The notes beneath the pieces were generated by a model. It saw only the letters and a list, made by a program, of their open reading frames with translations. It searched no databases and was not told where the DNA came from. This document shows positions 34,795-43,632 of a DNA stretch of 53,410 nucleotides, in pieces. The stretch comes from Prolixibacteraceae bacterium. Its GTDB lineage: Bacteria > Bacteroidota > Bacteroidia > Bacteroidales > Prolixibacteraceae. Both the position numbers and the translations under genes were made by a program. The DNA is taken from contig JANXYV010000180.1 of NCBI GenBank assembly GCA_025355875.1, positions 1-53,410 on the forward strand, in the 5' to 3' direction. Positions within the stretch are counted from its first letter, which is position 1; every line of letters starts with the position of its first letter.

Positions 34795-37700
34795 TCAATT
34801 AAATAGGTATTTGATACCAAACATCATTTGCCATCTTGAACTAATACTAGTTGAGTTTTGGTATGGCTGAGTAAATGGAGTTGTTCCTGTCTGGAATGGA
34901 AGAGAGAATGATGGAGTTTTTCCATCGGCAGATATACCTTCATATTTTAATATGTTGGTCGCTGTAGGAATTTTAACTACACCCCAATCTCTGTTGATGA
35001 AGTTTCCGGCATTAATCAAATCCAATGAAAACCTAAGCGTGTTAGTGGTTTCACCAACTTTAAGTTTTAAATCTTGAGTAATATTCAGATCTAATTTACT
35101 AAAGTATGGTGACACAGCTGCGTTTCTTTTAGCGTATTCACCTCTGTGTGTATTCAGGTAAGTTGAATTAGAAATGAAAGCATCTAACTGTGACCAAATT
35201 TGTGCGGCTGTTCTTGTATCAGTAACATTTGTTGTACCTGTTCCCAAACCGCCAGAGTTGACTTTAACCAAATTAATATCAGCAATTGTTTTTGGAATAT
35301 ACATCAGGTCATTACCTGAATTGCCATCGCCATTTAAGTCGCCATTATAAACATAGGAACTTACACCGTTGTTAGCCAATTCATAAATTGCTCCAATTGT
35401 TGTAGCAAGATATTCTCCTTCATTAATTTTGTAAGCGAAGTTGCCAATAACCCGGTTAGGTTGGTAATAAGATGCATAACCCAAATTGGCTGCATTAGGA
35501 TCCTGATTGGAAACAGCTGCTGCACTCCATAATGAAGAGGCAGTTGATCCACCTTCTGCGGTGTTCTTGGATACTGAATGGGTATAGGCTATACCATAGG
35601 CTAAATTCTCAGTAGTTCTTTGAACTTTTGCAGTTAAAGTGTAAACATAACCCTGGCTTGAATTACTCATTAAGATTGCATTACCAAGATTAGGATTTTC
35701 CAGGGTCGCTGTTGGCGTTCCAGAATAATATTTGTTCGTATTTGGGGTAGTTAAGTAACGGATTCTGTTATCAACACCACCCAAAGCAAATCCGTTGGAT
35801 TCATTCAAATTTACGTTAGAATAGTAAACTGCATTGATGTCTTTTGTTGAGTTGTATTCAGCGCCAATTACCCAGCCATCTTTTAATCTCTTATCAATAG
35901 CCAAAGATGATTTCCAGGCTGTAGGATATTTGAAATTGCTAGAAACCAAGGCTGTACTGTAAGAAGTATTAGGAGCTCCCGCACTTGGCCGGTAAACGTT
36001 AGGATCCTGATTAAATGCTGTTTTGTTAGCACCGTTGGTGAACGAACCAAATTGAATACCATTGTTCGAAGCCTGGTTAGAAATCCAAACGAATGGCGGA
36101 GGTCCTGCGAAGATACCTGTACCACCCCTGACTTGTAACGTTTTATCACCTTTAGGATTCCAGTTGAAACCTAATCTTGGTGAAAAAATGATATTATTCA
36201 TTGGTGCTTTACCAATATTGTACGACGAACCATCTTTGAATTTTAATGCATCAAAGTAAGGATTATCAGTCATTGCCTGTTTGTAGAAGGTTTCATCAAG
36301 TCTCAAACCAGCAGTTACGGTGAAATCATCTGTTACTTTATACTTATCCTGTATGAACTGAGATAATTCTGTTGATCCGGCATTAGCCCAGGGAAATTCA
36401 CCGTTAGGTAAAGCCGAATATTGGAGGTAGTATGATTTAGCGTTTGCAGTTCCGTTTTTTGCTGAATTATAGAAGTCCGTCATACTGTTGAACTGATAAA
36501 CTCCCTGATAACCAGGCGAAAATGCGTTTTTGTATTTCTTAATGGAGTTTTGGGTACCTACCGTGATTTCATGTGCACCTTTATAATAAGTTAAGATGTC
36601 GTTTAATTGAAAAACGTCAGTATTTAATTTGTTATTGTAAGTGTACATTTCATAACCAAAGGTTGTATAAATATTTCCATTGTTTAAAATATCAACCAAT
36701 GGAAATGTTTCACTACTGGAGTGAGGAGAACGGAAATCTCTTAATGCCGTATAGCCAACTTGTAATTTATTCGACATCTTATTACTGAAACGAGTATTCA
36801 ATTCAGCAATAAAAATATTAAAGTTGTTATTGATCACATAACCACTGCCATAAAATGGCATTGAATAGGTTCCAGGCTGTCCGCCAGTTGTTTGGCCAGC
36901 ACCCGGTCTTGAAGTCGATGCAAATTGATCAGCAGAAGATTTTAAGTAGTTATACTTTAACGTGAAAGTATTCTTGCTATTAATGGTCCAGTCTATTTTG
37001 GCGGTAACCTTATCCGAATAAGTTTTGAAGGTATAACCTTGGAAAGCACCAGGATCATATCCATACTTGGTTTTTAAAAAACTAGATAAAGCGGTTAAAG
37101 TATCTGCGTTTGCCTGAGAATAGTTACCACCCGCTGCATGAGATGCGTCCGAAGGCAACATGGAAGTTGCGGGGGCATCTTGTCTGACCCGTTCGCCACT
37201 TACGAAGAAAAACAATTTGTCTTTGATAATTGGCCCACCTAAACTAAATCCTCTGATGGAATAATCAAAAGGAGTTTTTGTAACGGTAGTTGGCCCAACA
37301 TTGTAACCTAAATAATTTTCATTCCTGGAGTATTGGTAAGCGCTTCCTTTAAAAGTATTTGTACCACTTTTAGTTACGGTGTTAATACCTGTTCCAGCAA
37401 ATCCGCCCTGTTTCACATCAAAAGGCGATACATTAACCTGAATCTGTTCAATCGCTTCCAGTGAAATTGGTTGTGCGGCTGTTTGTCCACCCAGGATGGA
37501 AGATAGCCCAAATGAGTTGTTAAAATTTGCACCATCAACCGTCATGTTATTGTACTGGTTGCTTCTGCCACCGATATTCAAACCATTTGAGGTAGGTTCC
37601 AACTTTACAAAATCTTGAATTGAACGGTTAATTGTTGGTAAACGATCCACTTGAGTTCTCGTAATTAACTCCTGAGAACCCGTTCTTGAACTACTGAAAG

Positions 37701-38079
37701 TCTTGTCATTAGTGGCCATAACAACAACTTCTTCAACTTGAGTTACATCGGCTGAAAGTTCAAAATTCTGTTTGAAAGTTTGTCCCAAAAACAACGTAAT
37801 GCCTTCGCGATACTCTGGCTTAAGACCTACAAAACTTACATCAATTGAATAAGGACCACCGATTTTAAGGTTCGGTAGGTTGTACCTGCCATCTTCACGG
37901 GTTGTGGTACCATATTTGGTTCCCGTTGGCTGATGTGTTGCGATTACTGTTACAAATGGGAGTGCACCTTCATTGTTCGAAATCATCCCCTGGATTTCAG
38001 CAGTAGTCTCCTGCGCATTTGCAAAAAGTGATAAGAGAACTGCCATTATCACCAGCATCATACTCTTTAATTTCATCAT
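34795..38079 (-). CDS. Oar-like TonB-dependent receptor
   Basis: This 1094-residue outer-membrane protein has a signal peptide (about 1-22, ending FANAQ), a carboxypeptidase-regulatory-like domain (about 25-110; IQGMISNNEGALPFVTVIATH), the EEVVVMATNDK segment that may be a TonB contact near 118-128, a plug (about 130-245: LEAIEQIQVNVSPFDVKQGGF, then GTGINTVTKSGTN) and a large barrel ending WQMMFGIKYLFN. The plug text is typical of Oar-type receptors. It has no SusD partner, so it is not a SusC. Import or adhesion cargo is unknown. It ends at a terminator and starts next to a regulatory region of about 430 bases. Confidence 0.93.
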   Translation of the reverse strand: MMKLKSMMLVIMAVLLSLFANAQETTAEIQGMISNNEGALPFVTVIATHQPTGTKYGTTTREDGRYNLPNLKIGGPYSIDVSFVGLKPEYREGITLFLGQTFKQNFELSADVTQVEEVVVMATNDKTFSSSRTGSQELITRTQVDRLPTINRSIQDFVKLEPTSNGLNIGGRSNQYNNMTVDGANFNNSFGLSSILGGQTAAQPISLEAIEQIQVNVSPFDVKQGGFAGTGINTVTKSGTNTFKGSAYQYSRNENYLGYNVGPTTVTKTPFDYSIRGFSLGGPIIKDKLFFFVSGERVRQDAPATSMLPSDASHAAGGNYSQANADTLTALSSFLKTKYGYDPGAFQGYTFKTYSDKVTAKIDWTINSKNTFTLKYNYLKSSADQFASTSRPGAGQTTGGQPGTYSMPFYGSGYVINNNFNIFIAELNTRFSNKMSNKLQVGYTALRDFRSPHSSSETFPLVDILNNGNIYTTFGYEMYTYNNKLNTDVFQLNDILTYYKGAHEITVGTQNSIKKYKNAFSPGYQGVYQFNSMTDFYNSAKNGTANAKSYYLQYSALPNGEFPWANAGSTELSQFIQDKYKVTDDFTVTAGLRLDETFYKQAMTDNPYFDALKFKDGSSYNIGKAPMNNIIFSPRLGFNWNPKGDKTLQVRGGTGIFAGPPPFVWISNQASNNGIQFGSFTNGANKTAFNQDPNVYRPSAGAPNTSYSTALVSSNFKYPTAWKSSLAIDKRLKDGWVIGAEYNSTKDINAVYYSNVNLNESNGFALGGVDNRIRYLTTPNTNKYYSGTPTATLENPNLGNAILMSNSSQGYVYTLTAKVQRTTENLAYGIAYTHSVSKNTAEGGSTASSLWSAAAVSNQDPNAANLGYASYYQPNRVIGNFAYKINEGEYLATTIGAIYELANNGVSSYVYNGDLNGDGNSGNDLMYIPKTIADINLVKVNSGGLGTGTTNVTDTRTAAQIWSQLDAFISNSTYLNTHRGEYAKRNAAVSPYFSKLDLNITQDLKLKVGETTNTLRFSLDLINAGNFINRDWGVVKIPTATNILKYEGISADGKTPSFSLPFQTGTTPFTQPYQNSTSISSRWQMMFGIKYLFN

Positions 38080-38512
38080 GGGTTTGGTTTTAAATTGTTT
38101 TTTAAATTATTTCATTTAAAATTTGTGACAAAGAAAACGATTTGGAACTTTTTGGAGTTGAATTTTGCTTTACGGTAAGGTTATCAAACTGTCACAAAAC
38201 AATTAAGATCAATTAAGATTTGATTAAGGATATAGTAGTTGATATTCAGGCAATAACTTGTTATAAATTTCTGAAAAATTGCCAAATACTCACAATACAA
38301 CAAATTGATATTGCGGCAAATTGATCATGATTTCCTACTGGTGAACGCCATGTTCATGCCATGAAATAATATATTCATCCTTTGTATGTAACCATTGCGA
38401 CGATTAGCGATTTGATCGGAAATCCCTTCAAACCGAACATTTCAATTTCAGAGGTGTTTTGAGTTAAGAATTTAATAATTTTGCAGGCTCAATTTTGAAG
38501 GAATAAAACAGT
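38080..38512. promoter_or_regulatory. Divergent regulatory region between the TonB receptor and nadA
   Basis: No gene is supported in these 433 bases. They hold an inverted pair TTTGTGACA (38122-38130) and TGTCACAAA (38190-38198), and directly after it three 10-base repeats in a row: AATTAAGATC, AATTAAGATT, TGATTAAGGA (38201-38230), spaced by one helical turn. A TAATTTTG box for nadA lies at 38476. A TTTCTTTG sequence on the minus strand (38129-38136) may be the receptor -7 box. Confidence 0.5.
38476..38483 (+). promoter_or_regulatory. Putative -7 promoter box of nadA
   Basis: TAATTTTG matches TAnnTTTG, 29 bases before the nadA ATG at 38513. Confidence 0.6.
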
Positions 38513-39511
38513 ATGCTGATGGAAATCAAAGATATCAGGTCAATGATCCGGGAAAAAGGTTTTATAGATGAAAAGATTAGTCCGGAAGTGAAGCTGGCTG
38601 AAGAGATCATACGGCTGAAAAAAGAAAAGAATGCCGTCATTCTCAGCCATTATTATGTTGAAAGTCAACTTCAGGATATTGCTGATTTTGTAGGAGACAG
38701 CCTGGGACTGGCGCAGGAAGCGGCCAAAACAGAAGCTGATATCATCGTTTTTGTCGGAGTCCATTTCATGGCCGAAACCGCTAAAATTATTAATCCTTCA
38801 AAAAAAGTGATTTTACCTGATATGAAAGCCGGCTGCTCACTGGCCGACTCGGCGCCTGCGGACAAGTTTGCTGAATTCAAGGCTCAATATCCCGATCATC
38901 AGGTGATTTCGTATATCAATTGTACCGCCGAGTTGAAAACCATGACTGATGTGGTTTGTACCTCTGCCAATGCGTTGAAAATTGTGAACAGCTTCCCTCC
39001 GGAACAAAAATTAATTTTCGCACCGGATAAAAACCTGGGAAATTACATCAATAGCCTGACTGGCCGCAATATGGTTCTTTGGGACGGAGCCTGCATGGTG
39101 CACGAGAAATATTCGGTCGAAAAGATCATCGATTTGATGGATCTGCATCCCGATGCCGAATTTATTGCCCATCCCGAATGCGAAAAGCCGGTTTTATTGG
39201 TGGCTAAATTCATCGGTTCGACCACAGCCCTGCTCAATTATGTGGCAAAAAGTTCTGCAAAGAAATTCATTGTGGCCACCGAAAGCGGCATCCTTCACCA
39301 GATGAACAAAACTTGTCCGGACAAAATTTTCATTCCGGCGCCTTCCATCGATTCCACCTGTGGCTGCAACGACTGTTCCTACATGAAACTGAACAGCCTT
39401 CAGAAATTGTACATTTGCCTGAAAAATGAATTGCCTGAAATTACCCTTTCTGATGAAGTCATTCGGAAGGCGCAGTTACCAATTCTGCGGATGTTGGAGA
39501 TTTCGAAATAA
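38513..39511 (+). CDS. nadA: Quinolinate synthase A
   Basis: NadA condenses iminoaspartate with dihydroxyacetone phosphate to quinolinate, an NAD precursor, with a [4Fe-4S] cluster. The three cluster cysteines are visible: Cys108 in DMKAGCSLADS, one in LWDGACMVHEKYS, and one in STCGCNDCSYMKLN. Substrate-site motifs: ILSHYYVESQLQDIADFVGDS and FVGVHFMAETAKI. At 332 residues it has the usual length. nadB and nadC are not beside it. The stop overlaps the first codon of an extended antitoxin frame (TAATG), but the antitoxin has its own promoter box. Confidence 0.97.
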   Translation: MLMEIKDIRSMIREKGFIDEKISPEVKLAEEIIRLKKEKNAVILSHYYVESQLQDIADFVGDSLGLAQEAAKTEADIIVFVGVHFMAETAKIINPSKKVILPDMKAGCSLADSAPADKFAEFKAQYPDHQVISYINCTAELKTMTDVVCTSANALKIVNSFPPEQKLIFAPDKNLGNYINSLTGRNMVLWDGACMVHEKYSVEKIIDLMDLHPDAEFIAHPECEKPVLLVAKFIGSTTALLNYVAKSSAKKFIVATESGILHQMNKTCPDKIFIPAPSIDSTCGCNDCSYMKLNSLQKLYICLKNELPEITLSDEVIRKAQLPILRMLEISK

Positions 39512-39524
39512 TGAGCAATTTTCG

Positions 39525-39532
39525 TATTTTTG
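39525..39532 (+). promoter_or_regulatory. Putative -7 promoter box of the second toxin-antitoxin pair
   Basis: TATTTTTG fits TAnnTTTG, 18 bases before the antitoxin ATG at 39550. Confidence 0.55.
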
Positions 39533-39549
39533 AAAATAAAACTAACCCA

Positions 39550-39777
39550 ATGGGACACGAAGCTATCAAATTGGAACTGATTGAATGGCTTGCAAAGCTG
39601 GAAGATGATGAAACTATTGACTTTCTTAAATTAGTCAAAGACTCCAATGGTTCAAACAACGATTGGTGGCACGAATTAACTCCGGAACAAAAGGCTGGTA
39701 TCGAACGAGGACTGGATGATGTTGATACCGGAAGAGTTACTGCACACGAAGTTGTAAAACTCAGGTATGGACTCTGA
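39550..39777 (+). CDS. Antitoxin of a RelE/ParE-type module
   Basis: This 75-residue protein starts MGHEAIKLELIEWLAKLED and is very acidic early on (KLEDDETIDFLKLVKD). It ends RGLDDVDTGRVTAHEVVKLRYGL, a C-terminal segment typical of small antitoxins paired with ParE toxins (GRVTAHEEV-like). It overlaps the toxin gene by 11 bases. The ATG at 39550 is preferred to one at 39511 because a TAnnTTTG box lies between them. It should bind the toxin and repress the operon, but the toxin frame is broken. Confidence 0.85.
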   Translation: MGHEAIKLELIEWLAKLEDDETIDFLKLVKDSNGSNNDWWHELTPEQKAGIERGLDDVDTGRVTAHEVVKLRYGL

Positions 39778-40065
39778 ATTCAGGATTTTCTGGACGGATG
39801 AAGCTATAAAGAACCTGGAAAATATTCTGGATTATTTAGGACATCACTGGACTCAGCGGGAAATCGAAAATTTCAGGATTGGATTATCCAAACAAATCCG
39901 CCTGATCCAGCAAAATCCAAACATGTTTCCAATTTCCCTTTACAATTCAAGGCTGCGCCGGGCATTCCTGAGCAAACAAACAACAATTTTCTATGAAGTT
40001 TCAGGGAAGATTATTTTTTAGTGTACATCTTCAACACCAGTCAGGATTTGAGAAAAATCAAATAA
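39767..40065 (+). pseudogene. RelE/ParE-type toxin, frameshifted in a T6 run
   Basis: The open frame starts MDSEFRIFWTDEAIKNLENI, has NPNMFPISLYNSRLRRAFLS and TTIFYEVSGKIIF, and then meets TAG at 40019-40021, giving 84 residues. Directly after, in the -1 frame, the codons read VYIFNTSQDLRKIK then TAA (40063), exactly the C-terminus expected for this family. One extra T in the T6 run (40014-40019), or a -1 slip at TTT-TAG, would give the full 98-residue protein (KIIFLVYIFNTSQ). The truncated form lacks the final strand and tail, where ParE/RelE toxins carry activity determinants. Inactivated, phase-variable or a homopolymer sequencing error. Confidence 0.8.
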
Positions 40066-40068
40066 TTA

Positions 40069-40104
40069 AAATGCCCTGCCTGAAATAATCCAGGGAGGGC
40101 ATTT
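40069..40104. terminator. Bidirectional terminator between toxin and ilvE
   Basis: AATGCCCTGCCTG (40070-40082) pairs with CAGGGAGGGCATT (40091-40103), one mismatch, with A and T flanks on both sides for the convergent genes. Confidence 0.85.
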
Positions 40105-40124
40105 CTTTTCATGGTCAATACAGG

Positions 40125-41144
40125 CTATTCAACCACAGTCACCCAGCCATGTGTATCGGGCTCGTCGCCGTATTGAATGGCCTGCAGTTTTTTATACAGT
40201 TTTTCGCTGATTGGCCCTGGCTTTCCATCGAATGAGAATATGTAAGAAATTTTCAGGTCGTAATCGTCGATTCGCTCGATTGGGCTGATTACTGCCGCAG
40301 TTCCACAGGCTCCGGCTTCTTCAAAAGTAGCCAGTTCTTCCACCGGAATTTGACGGCGTTCCACGTTCATGCCCATTTCTTCGGCCAAAACCATCAAACT
40401 TTTGTTGGTAATCGAAGGCAATATTGAACTTGATTTTGGTGTGATATAGGTATTGTTTTTGATTCCAAAGAAATTGGCTGCTCCGCATTCGTCAATATAT
40501 TTTTTTTCCTGCGAATCGAGATAAAAAACATTCGAATAGCCCAGTTCGTGGGCTTTTGCACCGGCGACCAAACTGGCCGCGTAATTTCCTCCTACTTTGT
40601 ATTTACCCATTCCAAGCGGAGCCGATCGGTCGAACTCGCGCATGATGACGAACGGAGTGGTCTGGAAACCTCCTTTAAAATATGGCCCGACCGGAGTTAC
40701 AAACAGAATGAACATGTATTCATTCGACGGTTTTACGCCAACCTGAGCGCCAGTCCCAAACAAAAATGGGCGAATATACAAAGCTGCTCCCGATTCGTAA
40801 GGTGGAACAAACCGCTTGTTCAATTGAACTGCTTTTATAGCTGCTTCCTCAAATTTTTCAATGGGAAGGATGGCCATCATGGTTCCCAGGCTCGAATCCT
40901 GCATGCGCATGGCATTTTCGTCCATCCTGAAAATTCGGATTTTATCGTCTTTTCCGCGAAAAGCCTTTAGGCCTTCAAACGATTCCTGTCCGTAATGCAG
41001 GCAGGTTGCCGCCATGTGAAGGTTCAGATATTCGCTGTTGCTGACTTCCAACTCGCCCCATTCACCATCTTTATAGGTGCAGCGGATATTATAATCCGTT
41101 TTCAGGTATCCGAAGCCTAAATTTTTCCAGTCTATCGTTTCCAT
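40125..41144 (-). CDS. ilvE: Branched-chain amino acid aminotransferase
   Basis: IlvE transaminates leucine, isoleucine and valine with 2-oxoglutarate, using PLP. It starts METIDWKNLGFGYLKTDY at the ATG at 41144; two codons earlier is only a TTG. The PLP lysine lies in YKVGGNYAAS near residue 183. Other fold-type IV landmarks: LHYGQESFEGLKAF, ALYIRPFLFGTG, EKKYIDECGAANFFG and EEAGACGTAAVISP. At 339 residues it belongs to the longer eukaryote/Bacteroidetes-type BCAT group. It is monocistronic, ending at the shared terminator. Confidence 0.96.
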   Translation of the reverse strand: METIDWKNLGFGYLKTDYNIRCTYKDGEWGELEVSNSEYLNLHMAATCLHYGQESFEGLKAFRGKDDKIRIFRMDENAMRMQDSSLGTMMAILPIEKFEEAAIKAVQLNKRFVPPYESGAALYIRPFLFGTGAQVGVKPSNEYMFILFVTPVGPYFKGGFQTTPFVIMREFDRSAPLGMGKYKVGGNYAASLVAGAKAHELGYSNVFYLDSQEKKYIDECGAANFFGIKNNTYITPKSSSILPSITNKSLMVLAEEMGMNVERRQIPVEELATFEEAGACGTAAVISPIERIDDYDLKISYIFSFDGKPGPISEKLYKKLQAIQYGDEPDTHGWVTVVE

Positions 41145-41251
41145 AATCAAGAAAATAAATTGTCAATCCAAAGTTCTTTTTGGGATCATAAATAAACGAA
41201 AAAAAACGCGGAGAAGAAAAAGCAAAAATAACCAGTCTTCAGGTTTTTCAA

Positions 41252-42055
41252 TTACTGAATCGCACTGAATTCCAGAAAGTAACCGCTATGTTTGCGTATG
41301 TTCAATACTTTTCCGTCCGAAAAAATCAGATATTGTCCCTTGATTCCGGCCAGGATTCCTGAAATAGAAGGCTCTTTATCGAAGGTAACACTGGCAATTT
41401 TTTCCGGATAATGGTTCACCGGATAAATCATTTTCCACACTTGGTTGTCGGGGTGAAAATAGAGCTGCAACTCAGCAGGAAGCAGCCGGAAGGCATTCAT
41501 TTTTTCTTCCGGAAGATCAATCACTGGTTGGATTTTGTCCTGAAGCATCGATCTCCAATTGGTTTTGTCGGAGAAGAAGTTTTTCAGAAAGACTTCAATC
41601 ACTCCTGAGATATGCCGGTTTGGCGTCCGGGCCAGAATGATCGCATCGCTTGCACCCTGATCGATCCAGCGTGTCGGCACCTGGTGATGGCGGGTGACAC
41701 CAACTTTCAGTTCTCCCGAGATTGCCAAATATACGAAATGGTCGATCAGGTCGTGTTCACGGGCCCAATCCATGTCACGGGCGATGTCCAGGTGTGCTTT
41801 TGAGAGCTCGGGGCGCATTACCGTTTCGCTGGCTTCGGGAGCAGTTTGAAGACAATTGTAGCAAAATCCCTGTCCAAATGAGGTTTTGGTACGTTTACCG
41901 CACGAAATACAGTTGATTTGTCCGGTGAATTTCAGGCTGATCGATTTGCCCAAAAATTGATTCAACGAAACTTCTGTTTCACCTAGAGGCAGAAAATAAC
42001 GGATCGGTTCTGCAAATTCCGATCGCATTTTTATAATGTTTCCTGAAGCAAGCAT
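41252..42055 (-). CDS. DUF2797 domain-containing zinc-binding protein
   Basis: This protein of about 267 residues starts MLASGNIIKMRSEFAEP, as I recall for the family; 22 open codons upstream look non-coding. It has a Cys4 zinc site (NCISCGKRTKTSFGQGFCYNC, near residues 50-70), followed by MDWAREHDLIDHFVYLAISG and VGVTRHHQVPTRWIDQGASDA, a segment resembling GIY-YIG nuclease folds, then a C-terminal beta-rich part ending SGYFLEFSAIQ. Function is unknown; a nucleic-acid role is an inference from the GIY-YIG-like segment. It lies alone on the minus strand. Confidence 0.83.
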   Translation of the reverse strand: MLASGNIIKMRSEFAEPIRYFLPLGETEVSLNQFLGKSISLKFTGQINCISCGKRTKTSFGQGFCYNCLQTAPEASETVMRPELSKAHLDIARDMDWAREHDLIDHFVYLAISGELKVGVTRHHQVPTRWIDQGASDAIILARTPNRHISGVIEVFLKNFFSDKTNWRSMLQDKIQPVIDLPEEKMNAFRLLPAELQLYFHPDNQVWKMIYPVNHYPEKIASVTFDKEPSISGILAGIKGQYLIFSDGKVLNIRKHSGYFLEFSAIQ

Positions 42056-42390
42056 GGCATCGTGTTTTAATTGTTGCACAAAATACGGAAATAGCAAGGG
42101 AATCGGAAAGGAGTGCAGCAATTTTTACGATCCTGATCACGGCAATACCCTGAAAAATGTAGGTGAAAGGCATGATCTTTTCGTCCAATAAATTAACTTT
42201 GAATGGATTTGGATCTAATCTGACCATCCGGAGATTCCCCTTTTTTCAAATCTACCTTGTCCGTAAAGAGTAGATATTCAATTTGTTGGGAGAATATTGG
42301 GAGAATGTCAGGGCAAAGTCGTAAAAAATACATCCAATTTTCGTGGACAGTTTTTTAGTGAATACATAATCTTGCTTAAAATTTCGACGA

Positions 42391-43128
42391 ATGATGACAC
42401 AGCCAGAATTAGGTAAAAAAATTGCTGAGCTCCGTAAATCCAAAGGTTTTACTCAGGAAGAGCTTGTCGAAAAATGTAATTTAAGCGTGAGGACTCTTCA
42501 GCGGATTGAATCCGGCGAAGTTGCGCCCAGAAGTTACACGATCAAGCTCATTTTTACAGCCTTGGATTACAACATTCACGAAACCGGAGCCGTGACCACA
42601 GGATTCAAAAAAACCGAATTTTTGATTCAAAGTTGGTCTGGATGGATTTATCGTTATGGTTTAGATTTGTTTAACTTAAAAACGGACCCAATGAAAAAGA
42701 TTACTATTTTAGGAGTGATCCTATCTGTGTGCTTTTTTGGAATTTTTGTGTTATGTTCCGAAAGTAAGGCACAGAAAGCTGAAAGGGCTATTCAGGCCAT
42801 TGAACTTGCTCAGGACAAGTGCAATCAATGGATTTTGAAGGGCCAGGTTGATTCAGTTTTAACGGTTTACCGTAATGATGCTTTTGTTTTTCCTACTTTA
42901 CATGGGAAAATGGAAATTCGTGAAATGCTTCAGGCTGCCGTCGATGGTGGATATAAACTGCGTGATTTTCATACCCTCTCCATCAGCGTTGGCGATTCAA
43001 TTGCCGTACAGAAATACGAGGACAGATATGAATTTCAGGGAAATGAGTTCAAGCAAAAAGGAATGACCGAGTGGCGGCGAACAAATGGGAAGTGGCTGGT
43101 AGTTAATGATATCATGAATAATTATTAG
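42391..43128 (+). CDS. HTH (XRE) - membrane segment - DUF4440/NTF2-like protein
   Basis: This 245-residue protein joins three parts. Residues 6-58 form an XRE-type HTH (LGKKIAELRKSKGFTQEELV, RTLQRIESGEVAP). Residues 103-122 are hydrophobic. Residues 130-243 form an NTF2-like DUF4440/SnoaL domain (VLTVYRNDAFVFPTLHGK, YEDRYEFQG, TEWRRTNGKWLVVNDI). As one chain it would be a membrane-tethered regulator with an outside sensor domain. However, Met101 starts MKKITILGVILSVCFFGIFV, a signal-peptide or lipoprotein-like sequence, and TAGATTTG (a -7 box) lies at 42662-42669, 22 bases before that ATG. A second, shorter secreted product is therefore plausible. Confidence 0.8.
   Translation: MMTQPELGKKIAELRKSKGFTQEELVEKCNLSVRTLQRIESGEVAPRSYTIKLIFTALDYNIHETGAVTTGFKKTEFLIQSWSGWIYRYGLDLFNLKTDPMKKITILGVILSVCFFGIFVLCSESKAQKAERAIQAIELAQDKCNQWILKGQVDSVLTVYRNDAFVFPTLHGKMEIREMLQAAVDGGYKLRDFHTLSISVGDSIAVQKYEDRYEFQGNEFKQKGMTEWRRTNGKWLVVNDIMNNY
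42662..42669 (+). promoter_or_regulatory. Possible internal -7 box in the HTH-DUF4440 gene
   Basis: TAGATTTG fits TAnnTTTG and lies 22 bases before an in-frame ATG (42691) that begins a signal-peptide-like sequence. Confidence 0.35.
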
Positions 43129-43302
43129 CAACGATTCGTTCAATTCCCACTTTTTTCACCTTTCGAAAGATTTTTTTCCACTGGACCAACACGGTTTTGG
43201 CATCGACTATAGAAGACTTTTGGTCCGCTGCCCGAAAGTGGGATTAAAGGAAAGCTTTTCTGCAATACAAAATGTTACCCACAAACGGCTCCCTGAAAAA
43301 AC

Positions 43303-43337
43303 AATACCTCTGTAAAACAAATGTTTACAGAGGTATT
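43303..43337 (-). terminator. Intrinsic terminator after the initiator tRNA
   Basis: AATACCTCTGTAAA (43303-43316) pairs perfectly with TTTACAGAGGTATT (43324-43337). On the minus strand TGTTTTTTC follows. Confidence 0.9.
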
Positions 43338-43340
43338 TTG

Positions 43341-43413
43341 TAGCGGGGGCCAGACTCGAACTGACGGCCTTTGGGTTATGAGCCCAACGAGCTACCAACT
43401 GCTCCACCCCGCA
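43341..43413 (-). tRNA. Initiator tRNA-fMet (CAT anticodon)
   Basis: The minus strand folds into a 73-base cloverleaf: acceptor TGCGGGG/CCCCGCT, D-arm GAGC/GCTC, anticodon stem TTGGG/CCCAA with loop CTCATAA, T-stem GTCAG/CTGGC with loop TTCGAGT, discriminator A. The three consecutive G-C pairs of the anticodon stem and the unpaired first position (T1 against T72) are initiator features: an elongator would be paired there. CCA is not encoded. It stands alone and is followed by a strong terminator. Confidence 0.95.
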
Positions 43414-43605
43414 ATGTATCTTTGGTATTGATCCTTCTTTTTAGAACTTTGCCCAACCAGATATTTCTGGTTTAGCGGCTGCAAATATAGACCATCCTTT
43501 CCTCCTTTCCAAATTTGCACTCAACTATTTTTGACTGTCCCAGGATTTGCTTCGTTAAAAAGCATTAATAAACTGAGTATCGGGATGGTTTTCTGCAAAT
43601 TCTTC

Positions 43606-43613
43606 TAATTTTG
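43606..43613 (+). promoter_or_regulatory. Putative -7 promoter box of the M23 peptidase gene
   Basis: TAATTTTG fits TAnnTTTG, 19 bases before the ATG at 43633. It would drive the peptidase-dxr-rseP unit. Confidence 0.55.
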
Positions 43614-43632
43614 TTGTTCGAAAAATCGGACA

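Noticed and set aside
43141-43180. CTTTCGAAAG followed by T7 as terminator of the HTH-DUF4440 gene
   Set aside because: The palindrome has no room for a loop without losing most of the stem, so I do not call it.
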